DNA of 64,000 nucleotides from Zygnema cylindricum. Taxonomy: Eukaryota; Streptophyta; Zygnematophyceae; Zygnematales; Zygnemataceae. Both the position numbers and the translations under genes were made by a program. The notes beneath the pieces are model-generated. The model saw nothing but the letters and a program-made list of their open reading frames with translations. It was not told the origin of the DNA and ran no database searches. Position 1 is the first letter of the stretch. Every line of letters begins with the position of its first letter. Location of the stretch: positions 19,499-83,498 of the forward strand of contig JBBHKE010001133.1 in NCBI GenBank assembly GCA_037447655.1. The letters are read 5' to 3'. Below, piece after piece: positions 45,345 to 58,500 of this stretch.

Positions 45345-47724
45345 TAATGGAACATGGACTAATTTCGTGCGTGGTACTGTTTTGTTTCGTGCGCAGGTAC
45401 ACACTTTTCGAGTATTTCGTGCAATACCTTTCATTTTGTGCTAGACCTTTCATTTCGTGCAGTATGCTTCGATTCCTTGCGTAAGCATACGATTTCGAAG
45501 TATGTATGTGGAGTATCGTTTGGAGGTGAATCGCGATTCCCGGGTGACGCTTCGATACACTATTTTTTTTTTTTAAGTCGCGATCCCATGTAGGTTCGCG
45601 CGCAAATGTAGTTAGGGAGGGTTTTTACCCTCGGACGGTGGATTTTGTCAGGCGTACGACATATGATGTTGGCCGCCTATTAGCCAACATCTTAAGTAGT
45701 TTCATGCATGTAAAGTAGACTAGACGTAGGCTAATTTTGCTTAGGCCTAGCGTAGCTCTTACTTAGCTTAATTCTCAGACTTAGAGAATTTAGCTTTTGG
45801 ACAAGAATTTTCTCTAGGCAGCGGAGCTTTTCTCTTGCTCTCTCTCACCGATTGCCCATGCTTTTTCTTTCTTATTGCTAGCTAGCTACAGTGGCTAGAT
45901 AGGTTAAGAATATTTGCCCTTGTTTGTGCCTCGTTTTTAATCCACACGGCTTCGGCCAAGTCCGGAAGGTATCCCTCCAAATTTGTCTTTTTGGCGATTG
46001 GTGGAGTGGAGGCTTGAGGTGTGGCATCTTCTGTCAAGCTGCGCCGTTCTTTAGACAGCTGGACGGTTTGTTTGCGTGTATTTATGTGTGTGGCATTTCA
46101 GTTTTCTTGGAAAACTCTAATATTTGGCTAAATCTGATTTTATTGGTTTTGGTTGAAAGTGATTATTTTGCTTCGTTGCTTTCATTTGAGATAACTCTTG
46201 TAAAGAATACGTAGAAGACCCGAGAGCCTAGTGGCTACCTCGCGGCCTAGTATTCTTGTCCAAAAGTACATTTCCAAAAGACTAACCTTTCAAAAGCTTT
46301 AATTATTCAAAAGCTTTTATTTGAATTAAATTATTAAAAATATCAAATTGATTTTATATAGAAAAAAATATCACCTTTCATTTTCAGTGTTGGCTCTTAG
46401 TTTGGTCTCTTCTATTTTCTTTCCGATTTACATTTCATTATCAGTTTTGCTTTGAAATAAAAATATTATAAAAATAATTAAATTAATTAAATTTATAAAT
46501 TTTATTTTATTAAAAAAAAAAAAAACATTTTGCTTTGTTCATTTTCTTTCTTTCTTGGAATCCTTTTTTTCTATCTTGTTGGCACTCCATTTCTAGTCTG
46601 CAGATTTAGGTCTGATTTTTTGTCATTAGAGTTAATCTTTGGAATTAGGGTTTGGCCGCAGATTTAGGGTTTGGGCCGCAGATTTATGGTTTGGGCGGAT
46701 TTAGGGTTTATTTTTTGGAATTTTTAACCCTACGTCAGCATATTACCATTTCTTGGTCGCAGATTTTTGATTTTTACAGCGTGGTATTAAGGTTTGGGGA
46801 ACCTTTTTGCCCAATTTTTTTCGTACTTTGTGTTTTATCTTGAACTTTTCTCAATATTTCTTATTTGTCTTTCTTTTGGTGCAACTTACTTTGCTATCTC
46901 GTTGATGATTTGTTTGTGTTCAATTCTTTCTTTTCCTCTTGCCAGCTTTAATCATTCAGAACACATAACAAAATTAAAATATATATTCATTATAATAAAA
47001 TTGCACGAATTATAACATATAATAATCACTGCTTAATAGTTGGGTATAACGTGGCATAGAGCTGATATGCATACCGTAGCAGGATACTAATTGCCTGGGT
47101 GTTGAGTCGTGGACCTGGGTACGATAATTCGAAACAGAGGCGCATCACTTTCTTCAAGACTTTGCAAAATCCGCCTTGCTTCAACCAAGTACGGTTCACT
47201 TTTAATACTCGCCAGAGTATTAAAGGTGTTTGTAAGTATTCCGATGCCTTTCGGGTGCAAGAACGTTACGATATAGAGTGGACACTCGTGTAGGGAATCG
47301 GTGTGGATCGGTTTCTATTATGAACCTTTTTTTTTGAGCATTTGCATTTTCCCTGCTTTCCTTGCATGCTATCTGGCCGTGAGTGGCCTTGAGTTTCCCT
47401 GTGATTATCTATAGTGGATTTTCTTCCTAGATCTTACCGTGGGTGGCATTGTTTAGACAATTTTTTGTCTGTGCCGCTGTAGATCTGCATCGAAAGGTGC
47501 TTGGATAGTTCTCTGTTTGTTTTTATAGATCTGGCCCTTCGGCCTTGCCCATTGTTTACAGGGTAGAGGTTTTGGTATTTCGACTTTTTGCTAGATCTCA
47601 CCACTGGGTCTTAATAGAGACTTCGTGTGTTGACTTTATTTTGTGGTTTGGCCTTCTATTTGACGCACCTCGATTAGGCCATTCCGTTCTTTCATGATCG
47701 TAATTGAGGGTTTTCTCTTCGTGT
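45345..47724. other. Unassigned stretch upstream of unit G
   Basis: No gene is recognised. It could include a long leader or LTR. A short tandem repeat of TTTAGGGTTTGGGCCGCAGA-like units lies at about 46646-46710, and an A run at about 46511-46525. Confidence 0.35.
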
Positions 47725-48662
47725 ATGCCCACGGATTGGGATAACTTACATTACCAATCTGGATCTACCCGCGGCGGGACAATTTTCCGTCCACCGCAGT
47801 TAGATCTTTCCAGTTTCTCTAAATCTACAAACGCACCATTTTCGGCTGCGATCCTTGAATCTCCGTCAGTTCAACCATTATTGACCACAGTCTCCTCATT
47901 ATCATCGATTTCCTCTAGGTCATACCTGGGTAGAACCGAAAGAGACTTTTAAGAGGGAATATTTTCCCATCCTCACACATTTCCGTTTCCGGTCAGTCCA
48001 AATTTGATACGACCCGTCCATTCCTCTTTTGACGACATGGCTTCCTCTTTGGAGCGGTCCATGAGAAGGATGTTATTTTTCTTCTTAGGTTTGTAGGACA
48101 CCATGTCCTTATTTCATTTCCACATGCTCTATGACAAGGAAATGGGAGACTTAGCCTTCCGATATCAAGATCGGTTTGACCCCAAGGTCGCTTTCTCTCT
48201 CCTCGACCGATACCTTTGGGGTTCAGCTCTCACTTTAAATACACGGAAGTATGAGAGTATCCGTCAAATGACAGAGCACTCCCCACCATTTGCAGGTTTC
48301 CCAGTCGTTCCAGGCCAGGTAGAAATTCCCTACCAAGCGGCTGTTCTGACAGCATTGGACGTTAACAGGATGAGCTATATCTAGCCATCCCCGAGATTCC
48401 TCAGCACTATGCTGTGGCTACCATTGCGGCGGTTCCAGCTAGATCAAGAGGATTAATTCTTTTACGTGATGTCAAGCTAGAGTGCTTTTCGGGCACCCCT
48501 GTATATTACCGAGGATTTCCGTACCCTTCCGACCCATACTGTTCCCAGATTATAGAGATACAAGCACAACCAGCCAAATGGATTATAGTATTTCCTCAAT
48601 GGAACAAGACGCACTTTATTTCGCGCATAACGGAGGCCGGACGACAAAGTTCTGCCATCTAA
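47725..48662 (+). pseudogene. Unrecognised broken ORF X at the left of unit G
   Basis: One frame runs from ATG 47725 (MPTDWDNLHYQSGS) with two in-frame stops to 48384, encoding a Ser/Pro-rich N-terminus and then DLAFRYQDRFDPKVAFSLLD. A frame change near 48370-48384 leads to ELYLAIPEIPQHYAVATIAA and GFPYPSDPYC, and it ends at TAG-like 48660-48662. The last 60 or so codons lie inside the direct repeat and are kept in its second copy. Composition is protein-like rather than random. I do not recognise the family; a gag/capsid role is only a guess. Confidence 0.4.
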
Positions 48663-49641
48663 AAGATCGCAGTTCCGTTACATAGCACTAGCTTCCACCA
48701 GCCCTAGTGGGGGGTACATTGTGGATTGCCACGTAGACTTCCGTACTATAATCTAGATTATGCTGTTAGCTGTTTGTAGCAATTCAGTTCAGGTTCAGCT
48801 GACCAGTGTTCCATTTATTAAATTAAGTCAAAGCTTGGCACTTCCGTGTCCTTTTCGTACTTTGTCTTAAAACTGTGGAACGAATAACAACTTTCGGCCG
48901 CGGATCTAGCCGTGGTCAGAGGTCTAACTTTTTGCCCTAAGTGTAGTACACATTATTTTGTCTTATGTCAGTTTGGTTGTCGTTGCTTGCCGCTCATTGG
49001 CTAATAGCGTTGGTTTGACATTTGGACCTAAACTAGACAAGCTTTTGCTGTATAAGGCACTTGGGGCCGAAGGAGACGGGATACTTTTCAGTACTGTCTC
49101 TTGTGAAAACCCTCAAAAAATCCAACAAACCTTCTTTTGGAAGAACCTTTGTTTTGTTTTGACTCTATTGCCATATTTGTTTTGGATCTATCCATGATGG
49201 GAATCATAGTTCGGGTTGGTAGTTGGCACTATCGTCCCTTTGGGTGATTTTTGGATTTTTCGCTGCTTCAAACTGAGAAGAGTCTAGTCGGTTCCTAACT
49301 GCGGGCACCGAGGGTTGAAGGAGTTCCATACCTATTTACATTACCATTGGGGAGTGTTCGCCTTTTCTCATTGTCATCGTAAATTGCCGGGGTATGTTAA
49401 GCTTGCTTTGCCATCTTTTATATCTTCCATCTCATATTTTATTTTTGTGGTCAAGGTGATATTTTTAAATCTGAAACAATCATTCCTATTTATTTCTATA
49501 TGTCAACGTGGTAGTGCATTTGTATATTCGCTTATAGTTTCTTTTGCTTTGGCGTGAACTTCCCGGAGTAAAATTGCAACTTCCTAGTATCAAAACAGTG
49601 TGTTTTGAGGGACCAAATGTTCTAGACTTCCCGTGGATAAA
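48470..49641 (+). repeat. Unit G direct repeat, copy 1
   Basis: Starts TGTCAAGCT and ends near CTTCCCGTGGATAA. It matches 52248-53418 with about 95% identity by eye. It carries the end of ORF X, then non-coding sequence. It could be an LTR, but no primer site or CA end is clear. Confidence 0.75.
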
Positions 49642-49770
49642 GCACAGTACTGAAAGGTCACCTTGTGTTCTTGGATTAGAGGGGATAGGAGCTTTTGACT
49701 TTAGAAGCTCTCTTTGTGCAAGTGAGTTTTAGTTACTTTCATTTCTACTTCTTTCGATACCTTTGTCATC

Positions 49771-52247
49771 ATGGGGGGAGGCGAAGCTCAAGATAAGAAT
49801 CTCTCCGGTGCCAGGCCGGAAGAACGGGAGAATCAAGAAGCACTAGCACAAGAGGAAGAGTCACAAGCTCCCGAAGAATCCGTCTCTTTCACCTCGGTTG
49901 TAAACATAGAGTGGTTTCTTGAGGGGATGATGCCTGAGCCTGTTAGGGTTGAGACTCCTCCAAAACCGCAAACTTTGCCCCCATCTCCTCCTAGCCTCAC
50001 TCCTGAACATTTTCCTTCCTTGGCAGAGGCCTCTAGGGCCTTTGCCGAGGAAATAAGGGAGTCCAGAGCACAAGCTCAAGATAGAAACCAAGTGTCGCCC
50101 CTGGGCTAGGCAAAAGTGGCAAGCTCAGCGAGAGCCCCATTTGGGTCCTCTTTCGGAGGTCGGGTTTCATACCAGATCAAAGATTTCCAAGGCCGAAAAT
50201 CAGATTAACCCTGCGGTTTTGGCGGATCCCAGCCACCCTGGTCGAAAGGAACTCCTTGCTCTACACGACCTTCATGAGCTGAAGTTGAAGCAGGAGTTGG
50301 TGCAGAGAGTTGATCAGTCAGATCGAGCCAGGGTGATTAAACCAGTGGGAGGGGTGGTGGAGATTCTAAGCAGCTCTTCGGAGAGTGGTTCCTTACAGTT
50401 TTTGCAGGAAAGGCCTAGGAGGGCTCCTCCCTCTCGCCCTCCTCCATCTTCTTCCCAAGACACTGCAGCTAACCGACCGTCCCAGGTGCGCCATGATCCT
50501 AAGTGTTGTAGGGGAGCAGGTGGCAGCGAGAGAGGGGCTCCAGAGCCAATGAGGGGGAAGAAGTTTGACGACAAGGATAGCAAGGGTAGATTTGCACGTC
50601 TTCCCAAAGAAGAAACGTCCCCAACGCCGGCGCTAGTCTCCACCGAGAGATCTTCCCCTAAGGAACCCCGTGTTCGCCCTGACGGAGGGTTCTGGCAATC
50701 CGAACCTACTGACCCGGAGGTTCTGGAAACACGATCAAAGGAGTTGCCCAAGGGATTGCGGCGAGCCAGGCCAAATGATCTAGATATTCTAGGAGTGGGG
50801 ATAGAAAAGGGCACACGAATTAGTGGAGGTTTTGAAATCTCAAGGCCATGCAACGGCGAGGGCCAAACCTGCCACTGTAGTTTGGGAGACCTTGGAGGAG
50901 GAAAGGAGAAAGTTGTGGGAGCAGGAGTTGAGCCTCATCCGGGAAGCTCGGCGGAGGTCAAGTGGGATCCTCAGTGGGCGGATCCCTCCTACACCAGTAA
51001 CAGAACTCTAGTCGAAAACTCCACCCCAGGCTCCTTCCTCGGAGACTGGTCAAGAACCTCCTCTTCAGCGAGAAGAAGGGGCAGACACAAGACCTAATAT
51101 TGGGGGTTTGGGTGCAAGATTTATCGTCTGAACTCGTTGCGGCTCCATGGGAAGAGCCTACTTCTGTTTCAGTGGAGGTTTCTTCAGCTGTGGAAACCTT
51201 AGTGGAATTACGACCGGAGGAGAGAATCCACATCCCCTTGAGACCTCCCACACCTCCTTTGCCTCTACCCAAATTGTCTCCTGATCTTTCTTTCCTACTC
51301 CTCCTCCTCATACCTCTCACCCCCAGGACCCTGTAGCAGAGCCCCGGGGCGTTACCACCTCCTCTCCCTCACCTTACGTTTCCCTTACTGGAGTAGACCG
51401 CGGGTCACCAGGTCCACAGAGCCTACCCTAGAAGCACGACGTCTACTCACCTCCTCACAGACGATCGCCATCCTCCAGTTCAGGAACTCCTCCTTCTGAA
51501 ACTTCCCGAAGACGGCCCCGAGAACAAACCCCTTTTAGAAAACAAACACCTTATCCTCAAAACCTACCCTCTTCTCCGTCTTCTTCTCCATACCTTCCCC
51601 GGAATCCACCTTTGAATCGACCTCGGATCCACATCCCACACGAAGAGACAGCTCTTGGGGACGAAAGATATTCTCGGGGATAATGAGGAGTGGATATAGG
51701 GGAGAGGGCCCCGTCTACTACCCCCGGCCAGACAGGTCATCAGCCGCAGATATCCTCCGCACCTACGGGAACAGGAGTCCTCCTCGAGGTGAACACCATT
51801 TCTCCAACAATCTTCTCGAGCACTAGTACTTCCTCTGCGGGAAGGGAAACCACACCTTGCAGGACAGCACCTTCCACTAGAGGAGGAAACGGTTCCGATA
51901 CCGAGGAAGAGGACAAAAGAGTCACTTCGCCGGCCCAGTTTGTCAGTCCCACCGGCATTTCCTATTCTCAGTTCACCCAATCAGCAGAAGAAGAAAAGGA
52001 AATGGGGGACATTCAGATATTTACGAGGATAGTTTGGGGATTGCTTTCTCTGATTTCGAGTTGTTATGGAAATCTTTCACCCAATCGGAAATCAATAAAT
52101 ACAGGGGAGGAGCCATTCCAGATGACTTCGAAACCACTCTCTTTCCCATGATGGTCAACTACCTCTCTGGAGGGGCGTTGGTAGACTATAAGGAGCGTCA
52201 ACCTCTCTTGATGGCTTACCTTAGAATTCTCGGGCACGCTCGACAGC
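49771..52247 (+). pseudogene. Unrecognised Pro/Ser-rich ORF chain Y in unit G
   Basis: Several overlapping + frames look like one decayed coding region. 49771-50109 (MGGGEAQDKN, acidic, Pro-rich) is followed by 50141-51097 (RSKISKAENQ, HDLHELKLKQELVQRV, Arg/Ser/Pro-rich), 50823-51011 (EERRKLWEQELSLIREARRR, probably helical), 51100-51336 and 51690-51980 (disordered Ser/Thr/Pro). 52034-52247 then has a folded-looking end (FELLWKSFTQSEINKYRGG, DYKERQPLLMAYLRILGHAR). No protease, integrase or RT motif is seen. A gag-like structural protein is possible but unproven. Confidence 0.35.
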
Positions 52248-53418
52248 TGTCAAGCTCGAGTGCTTTTCAAGCACCCCTTTATATTACCGAGGATTTTCGT
52301 ACCCTTCCGACCCGTACTGTTCCCAGATTACGGAGAAACAAGCACAACCAGCCGAATGGATTATAGTATTTCCTCAACACAACAAGACGCACTTTATTTC
52401 GCGCCTAACAGAGGCCGGACGACAAAGTTTTGCCGTCTAGAACATCGCAGTTCCGTTACATAGCACTAGCTTCCACCAGCCCTAGTGGGGGGTACATTGT
52501 GGATTGCCACGTAGACTTCCGCACTGTAATCTAGATTATTTTGTTAGCTGTCTGTAGCAATTTAGTTCAGGTTCAGCTGACCAATGGTGCATTTATTACA
52601 TTAAGTCAGAGCTTGGCACTTCCGTGTCCTTTTCGTACTTTGTCTTAAAACTGTGGAACGAATAACAACTTCTGGCCGCGGATCTAGCCGTGGTCAAAGG
52701 TCTAACTTTTTGCCCTAAGTGTAGTACACATTATTTGTCTTATGTCAATTTGGTTACTGTTGCTTGCCGCTCATTGGCTAATAGCGTTGGTTTGACTTTT
52801 GGACCTAAAACTAGACAAGCTTTTGCTGTATAAGGCACTTGGGGCCGAAGGAGACGGGATACTTTTCAGTACTCTCTCTTGTGAAAACCCTCAGAAAATC
52901 TAACAAACCTTCTTTTGGAAGAACCTTTGTTTTGTTTTGACTCTATTGCCATCTTTGTTTTGGATCTGTCCATGGTGGGAATCAAAGTTCGGGTTGGTAG
53001 TTGGCGCTATCGTCCCTTTGGGTGATTTTTGGATTTTTGGCTGCTTGAAAATGAGAAGAGTCTAGTCGGTTCCTAACTGCGGGCACCGAGGGTTGAAGGA
53101 GTTCCATACCTATTTACATTACCATTGGGGATTGTTCGCCTTTTCTCATTGTCATCGTAAATTGCCGGGGTATGTTAAGTTTGCTTCGCCATCTTTTATA
53201 TCTTTCATCTCATATTTTATTTCTATGGTCAAGGTGATATTCTTAAATCTGAAACAGTCATTCCTATTTATTTCTATATGTCAACGTGGTAGTGCATTTG
53301 TGTATTCGCTTGTAGTTTCTTTTCCTTTGGCGTGAACTTCCCGGAGTAAAATTGCAACTTCCTTGTATCAAAACAGTGAGTTTTGAGGGACCAAATGTTA
53401 TAGACTTCCCGTGGATAA
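52248..53418 (+). repeat. Unit G direct repeat, copy 2
   Basis: Starts TGTCAAGCTCGAG and ends near GTGGATAA. In the ORF X frame it still encodes GFSYPSDPYCSQI and THFISRLTEAGRQ up to a stop near 52440, but the upstream frame differs, so here the coding is only a carried-over tail. Confidence 0.75.
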
Positions 53419-53661
53419 GGGGCACCGACCCGATAAACTAGGAACCCAACCCCTTTTCCTCGGTTCGATGGGGAAAGGAAGGGGGAGGGGAGATCTTTTC
53501 GCCTTCCCATGCACTCATTCCTATTCCCGGCCCTTCTTCCCCTCCTGTTTGTGCATTCATGTCTATGGGAGGGATGGGGGCAGCAGTGGGCATGATCTTT
53601 ATTATGGGAAGCCTTTGCATTGGTAGGTTCTTTGCAAGACTGAGGCCAACCACTCCGGGCA
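53419..53661. other. Short unassigned stretch before copia E
   Basis: No feature is recognised. It is G/C-rich with GGGGGAGGGG runs. Confidence 0.3.
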
Positions 53662-55554
53662 GTGGGCCCTTCCCTTGGAATTCTCGAGCACGCTAACTAT
53701 GAAAGTTTTAGAGAAGATGACATTCTTTCACGTACAAGTCAGACCAAAAAGGACTCGGCTGTGGAAACTCCATTGACAACATTACCCGAAGCGGAAGACG
53801 TGGTGGAAATTGATTCGGAATCAAGGGAGAGGGGAGAAGCCGAGATTGTTCGAAAGAACCCACGAAAACCATCTATTCCTGCCACTTATTTTGAGGGGGG
53901 AAGGAGAAGTAGCAAAAGGTTGCAAGAAAAATAGGTTAATATAAAGGAAACAAAACTATTTCATCAATATGAACCTCAGACTTTTGGAGAAGCGATATCT
54001 TCTCCAGAAAGGAACTGGTGGAAGACACCCATCAATGAGGAGATGGCCTCAACTATTGCAGCCGACACTTAGGAGCTGGTGGATTGTCCACCTAACCAAA
54101 AACGAATCGGTTGTAAGTGGGTGATAAAATTAAAACTAAACCCACTTAATAAAATTGAGAGTTACAAAGCCCGGTTTGTGGCAAAAGGATTTACATAGAA
54201 AGAAGGAATCGACTACGAGGAAACCTTTGCCCCGATCGTTAGAATTGACTCTGTCTGTATACTTCTGAGTCAGGCAGCAGCGGAAGACATGGTGGTGCAC
54301 GAAATGGACATCAAGAGAGCCTTTTTGCATGGAGAATTGGAAGAGGAGATCTTCATGCGACAACTGGAGGATTTGTGGAGGAAGGAGAAGAGAGTAAAGT
54401 ATGCCGGCTGATAAAATCTCTTTATGGTTTGAAACAGGCGCCTCGACAGTATAATAAGAAGCTTGATGAGTTTATTACCGGTCTGGGATATATCCGGATC
54501 ATCTCAGATCACACAATCTAGTTTTTGAAGATGATAAAGGTGTTATTTTTATTGCAATTTTTGTTAATGATTTGCTTGTATTAAGTAAATCAATCGAAAA
54601 AATTAAATAAACTGAAAACTGATCTTAAGGGGAGATTTGAGATGAACGATATGGGGGAGGCAAGATATATTTTGGGAATTCAAGTAGAAAGAGACTGAGA
54701 AAGAAATATTTAAGATTGACTCAAAAGGAAGCAATATGGAACATGTTGGAATTATTTTAGATGGATAAAGCTAATAGTTGTACAACTCCAATGGAGTTAA
54801 AGAAGGGAAGTGAGGGGAGTGAGGAAGAAGGATTCATAGTTTTTGATGAGGAATTAAGTCTTGAAGAACAGAAGTTCATGCAGACTATTCCTTACAGGCA
54901 AGTAGTGGGAAGCCTAATCTATTTTATGAATTATACCCGGCCGGATTTAGCTGCAGCTGTAGGAGTGCTGAGTAGAAGTCTAAATGCTCCCACTAAGAAG
55001 GATTGGGAGGCAACTAAGAGAGTCCTTAGATATTTGATAGGAACTATGGATCTTTGGTTGCATTTGGGTGAAGAGAATACTTACATCACTACTTGGAGTG
55101 ATGCTAGTTATGGTGATGCACCGATGAGGAGATGTACGTCTGGATATGTAATATTTACGGGTGATGGGGCTTGTTGTTGAAGTAGCAAACAGCAAAAGGT
55201 TATTGCTAAGTCCACCATGGAGGCTGAGTATATGGCCTTTTGCTTTGCTGTAAAAAAATGATGTGGGTCAAGTCTTTGCTTCGTGAACTTTGTTACCTTA
55301 ACAGTGGTGTGCAGAATTATTTTTGTGATAATGAGGCAGCAATCGCTATATGTGCCAATCATAAACATCATTTTAAAGCTAAACACATTGTCATTAGACT
55401 CAACTTTGTTAGAGAGAAAGTAAAAAACAAAATAATCAGTTTAGAGTACCGACCAGATAACGAGATGGTAGTAGATATGACGACAAAACCTGTGCCTTCC
55501 TCTAAGCTAATTTTCTGCAGGGAGAAGTGTGGTCTGAAATTAAAGATTGACTAG
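53662..55554 (+). pseudogene. pol: Copia E pol fragment: linker, RT and RNase H (5'-truncated)
   Basis: It starts in the integrase-RT linker (GGRRSSKRLQEK, stop 53932), then RT with GCKWVIKLKLNPLNKIESYK, ARFVAKGF-stop-KEGIDYEETFAP and HEMDIKRAFLHGELEEEIFM. SLYGLKQAPRQ follows at about 54420. The catalytic box reads FVND in place of YVDD (about 54565). RNase H has YTRPDLAAAVG, TWSDASYGD and MEAEYMAF, then a frame change and YFCDNEAAIAICANHKHHF. Several stops and frameshifts are present. Gag, protease and integrase are missing. Confidence 0.9.
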
Positions 55555-56639
55555 GAAATAAGGGGAGTGTATAAATTGATGGTTCTTTTAGTATTTTCTA
55601 GGTCTAAAATGAAATGCTGAAAAGAAGCCTAGGCAGTCTTCCTTTAACTTCTCTCTCTAACTCCCACACTTGTTGCAGTCACTTAGAGGTTGGGGAGGAA
55701 GATAGATCCGTTGCTGCCTATGCTATCCAAAGATTTACGGGTAATAGATTAGTTGATTTATGGGTAGTAGAATAGTTCATTTACTAAAAGGTGAGTTGTC
55801 GAATCCAAGATTTGACCTTGTACCTATGGTCCATAAAAGCTGGCGATAGCCGGTAGACTTATCTATTAAACATAGGACTATTGTTAAGTGATATAGGGTT
55901 TAATAATTATATAAATGTTACCACGTAGGCTAATTCATTTAATGATAACTATATACAAGATACATAGAGTCAATTATGAAAAATACGAATTACGAGTATA
56001 GAGAAGAAACGAGTACCGCGCATTTGTTTTGATAGTAAAACAAACACAACGCAAGTATTTATGACAGCTACGATTGAAATCAGCATTCGATCGGACGCAA
56101 GGAAAGAATGCCGAGATCGCACAAGAGGATTTCGGTGGTTTGTGGTCACCTCCACATTGGATGACAAGTGGCCCTATGACATTGGATTTCGGCATCTCGA
56201 AGGATTACATAAACGAATCTGAATATAACATGTGCCGACTTTTTGTCCATGTCGTACAATGTCCATACAAAAAGTACACCGACAGCTATACCTTTCTGTA
56301 CGACACAAATATAAGATTGGTGCCGTACTTCAGTTGATAGAGTTTTATAGAGAGATAAGAATAAGAAAAAATTGGTAGATAAGACCCTCTCTCCTAGAGA
56401 GCTTCTGTACAAAAGGTCAATTTTGACCCTCCATAATTTAGTACTTAAGGGAGAAATTTAGAGATTCTTTTTGCTATCGACTGAGGGGATTCTTGCCTTC
56501 ACAAGGTTGAAGGCGGTCAGACTTTTTGTCTTCCAGGGTGGAAGTTATTCTAGGTGAAACACATAGGGGTCAGGGTTATCCTAGATGCTTCTTGCAAGCT
56601 GTCCATTCTGAGGACTTATGGAGGTCTCACTGTTGTTGA
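55555..56639 (+). repeat. Polypurine tract and 3' LTR of copia E
   Basis: AAATAAGGGGAG precedes TGTATAAATTG (LTR start 55568). The LTR follows the D LTR layout in the opposite orientation, including TTTTCTAGGTCT, a ..GTACTTCAGTTGATAGAGTTTTA segment and TGGAGGTCTCA near its end (about 56639). A tRNA-like segment lies antisense at 55786-55870. Confidence 0.8.
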
Positions 56640-56651
56640 GGATCCATAAGT

Positions 56652-57638
56652 TGCAATTATGTGTCCTCCATTGGACTACAGAATTCAAGAAGCCTCCATA
56701 TAGTTGTTAACTAACTAATTTTCAATGACAACCACAGCTACCAAGCAAACAAGCTGACAATCTGATTACAACCTTGTGTAGGTTGGACTCTTATGAGTCC
56801 GTTGGAAAAATAATCTTTGAAAACGCCCAACCAAGCCATTAGTTATAGGGTGGCAAAAATGCCAATTTATACAAACTCTCAAAGAGAGAGAGGATCATCT
56901 ATCAGATTTTTCTAAGTCCTAGTTCCCTCTCACAACCCCTATCTATTGACTGTATAAACCAATCCAAACATTGTACAGTACAAAAAAGTACTACTACCGA
57001 TGTACTTTTTGTACGGCTTTTGTACGAGAAGGCCATTAATTGAACACGTGTCCACTTTTCATTCGTCTGTACATTCATTGGAATTCCCGCGACCGAATGT
57101 CATCTCTCCACATGGTGCCAGGTCATGCCACGTCACAAATCCCCAGAGTGATCATTCCTCGATCTCGGCAATGACGTGCGTTGTCTGATAGAATATTATT
57201 TGATCTTAACCGTCGAAACAAATGTCTAATTCATTTGTTTCATGCGGATTCATATCCGTACTGTATTTACTCCGTTCCATGTAATTATGTTTGTATTTCC
57301 GCTAATCAAAATAACTACCGTAACATTGTTTTAATATCTTTCAAACCCTATATACTTTAGCAAACATCTACAATAGACCAGTGAGAGCTAACAGCTACGC
57401 CATGCTCTGCCGGTCGGTGGTTCGAGTCCTACCAAACTCAACCTTTTTTTGAAAGTGACTTACGTCGCTCTTTAGTCTTGCATAAGTGGAGCTGAGGCAG
57501 CAATGGCTCCACTACTCTCTCTCTCTCTTTTAGTGACTACAACAAGTATGGGGAATAGGGAGAGAGAGGTGGAGACAGACTGCTTGCCCTCTCTTCGCTC
57601 ATTATCTATCAAAACCTAGAAAACATTTATTTTCAACA
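56652..57638 (-). repeat. 3' LTR of copia F
   Basis: On the minus strand it starts TGTTGAAAATAAATG and ends near ATAATTGCA. It matches 61339-62371, with more divergence than the D pair. Confidence 0.88.
57375..57451 (+). other. tRNA-like segment antisense in the F 3' LTR
   Basis: GTGAGAGCTAACAGCTACGCC then GGTGGTTCGAGTCCTACC (B-box GGTTCGAGTCC) then a run of seven T. It has the order of a Pol III type 2 promoter and terminator, but no complete cloverleaf. The second copy is at 62060-62134. Confidence 0.55.
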
Positions 57639-58500
57639 CTCTCCATTTTTTCTAGTCTAGTTTTAATTTTTTCTTCAACTCGCATTTTTCCCATAAACTC
57701 TCGTTCCTCTGAACTCATCTGATCATCTAAGATCATCACTCCTCCTTCTACACTCCCATCACTTACTTTTTTCAAGTCCATCGGAGTGGTACAGCTGTTA
57801 GCATTTTCCATCTAGATTTTCTCAAGCATATTACCTATTGCTTCTTTCTGTGTAAGTCTGATAATTTTCTTACCCCTATCTCTTTCCATTTCAATCCCCA
57901 AAATATATCTTGCCTCACCTAAATCCTTCATATCAAATTTGCTTCTAAGAAATTTCTTTAACTTATTGATCTTTTCCAAAGATTTACTCAACACAAGCAG
58001 ATCATCCACATAAATTGCAATAAAAATGACACCGTTCTCATCTTCAAACATATAGATAGAATGGCCAGAACAGATACGGATATATCCCAGACCGATAAAA
58101 AACTCATCTAGTTTCTTATTCCAGTGTCGGGGAGCCTGCTTCAGTCCATATAAGGACTTTATGAGCTTGCAGACTTTGCTCTCTTCTCTTTATTCCATGA
58201 ACCCCTCGGGTCGCCTTATGAAATTTTTTTCCTCTAACTCACCATTAAGAAAAACAGTCTTAATGTCCATCTGGTGTATTTCCATGTATTTTGCTGCTGC
58301 CAGACTGATGAGAATCCATACTGATTCAAATTGAACAACTGGAGCAAAGGTCTCCTCATAGTCATTCCCCTCCTTTTGCGTGAACCCCTTTGCTACCAAT
58401 CGAGCCTTTTATCTCTCAATGGCATTATCTGGGTTCAGTTTTAGTTTAAATACCCATTTACACCCAATAGGTTTTTCTGTCTGGGGGACAATCCGCTAGT
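57639..58500 (-). pseudogene. pol: Copia F reverse transcriptase fragment
   Basis: Blocks visible on the minus strand are VAKGFTQKEGNDYEETFAPV, HQMDIKTVFLNGELEEKNFI, AIYVDDLLVLSKS near 58010 and KDLGEARYILGIEMERD. After SSEEREFMGKM, where copia E continues into RNase H, the sequence jumps to unrelated residues and the LTR. RNase H is therefore deleted. In-frame stops lie near 57809 and 58187. Confidence 0.88.
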
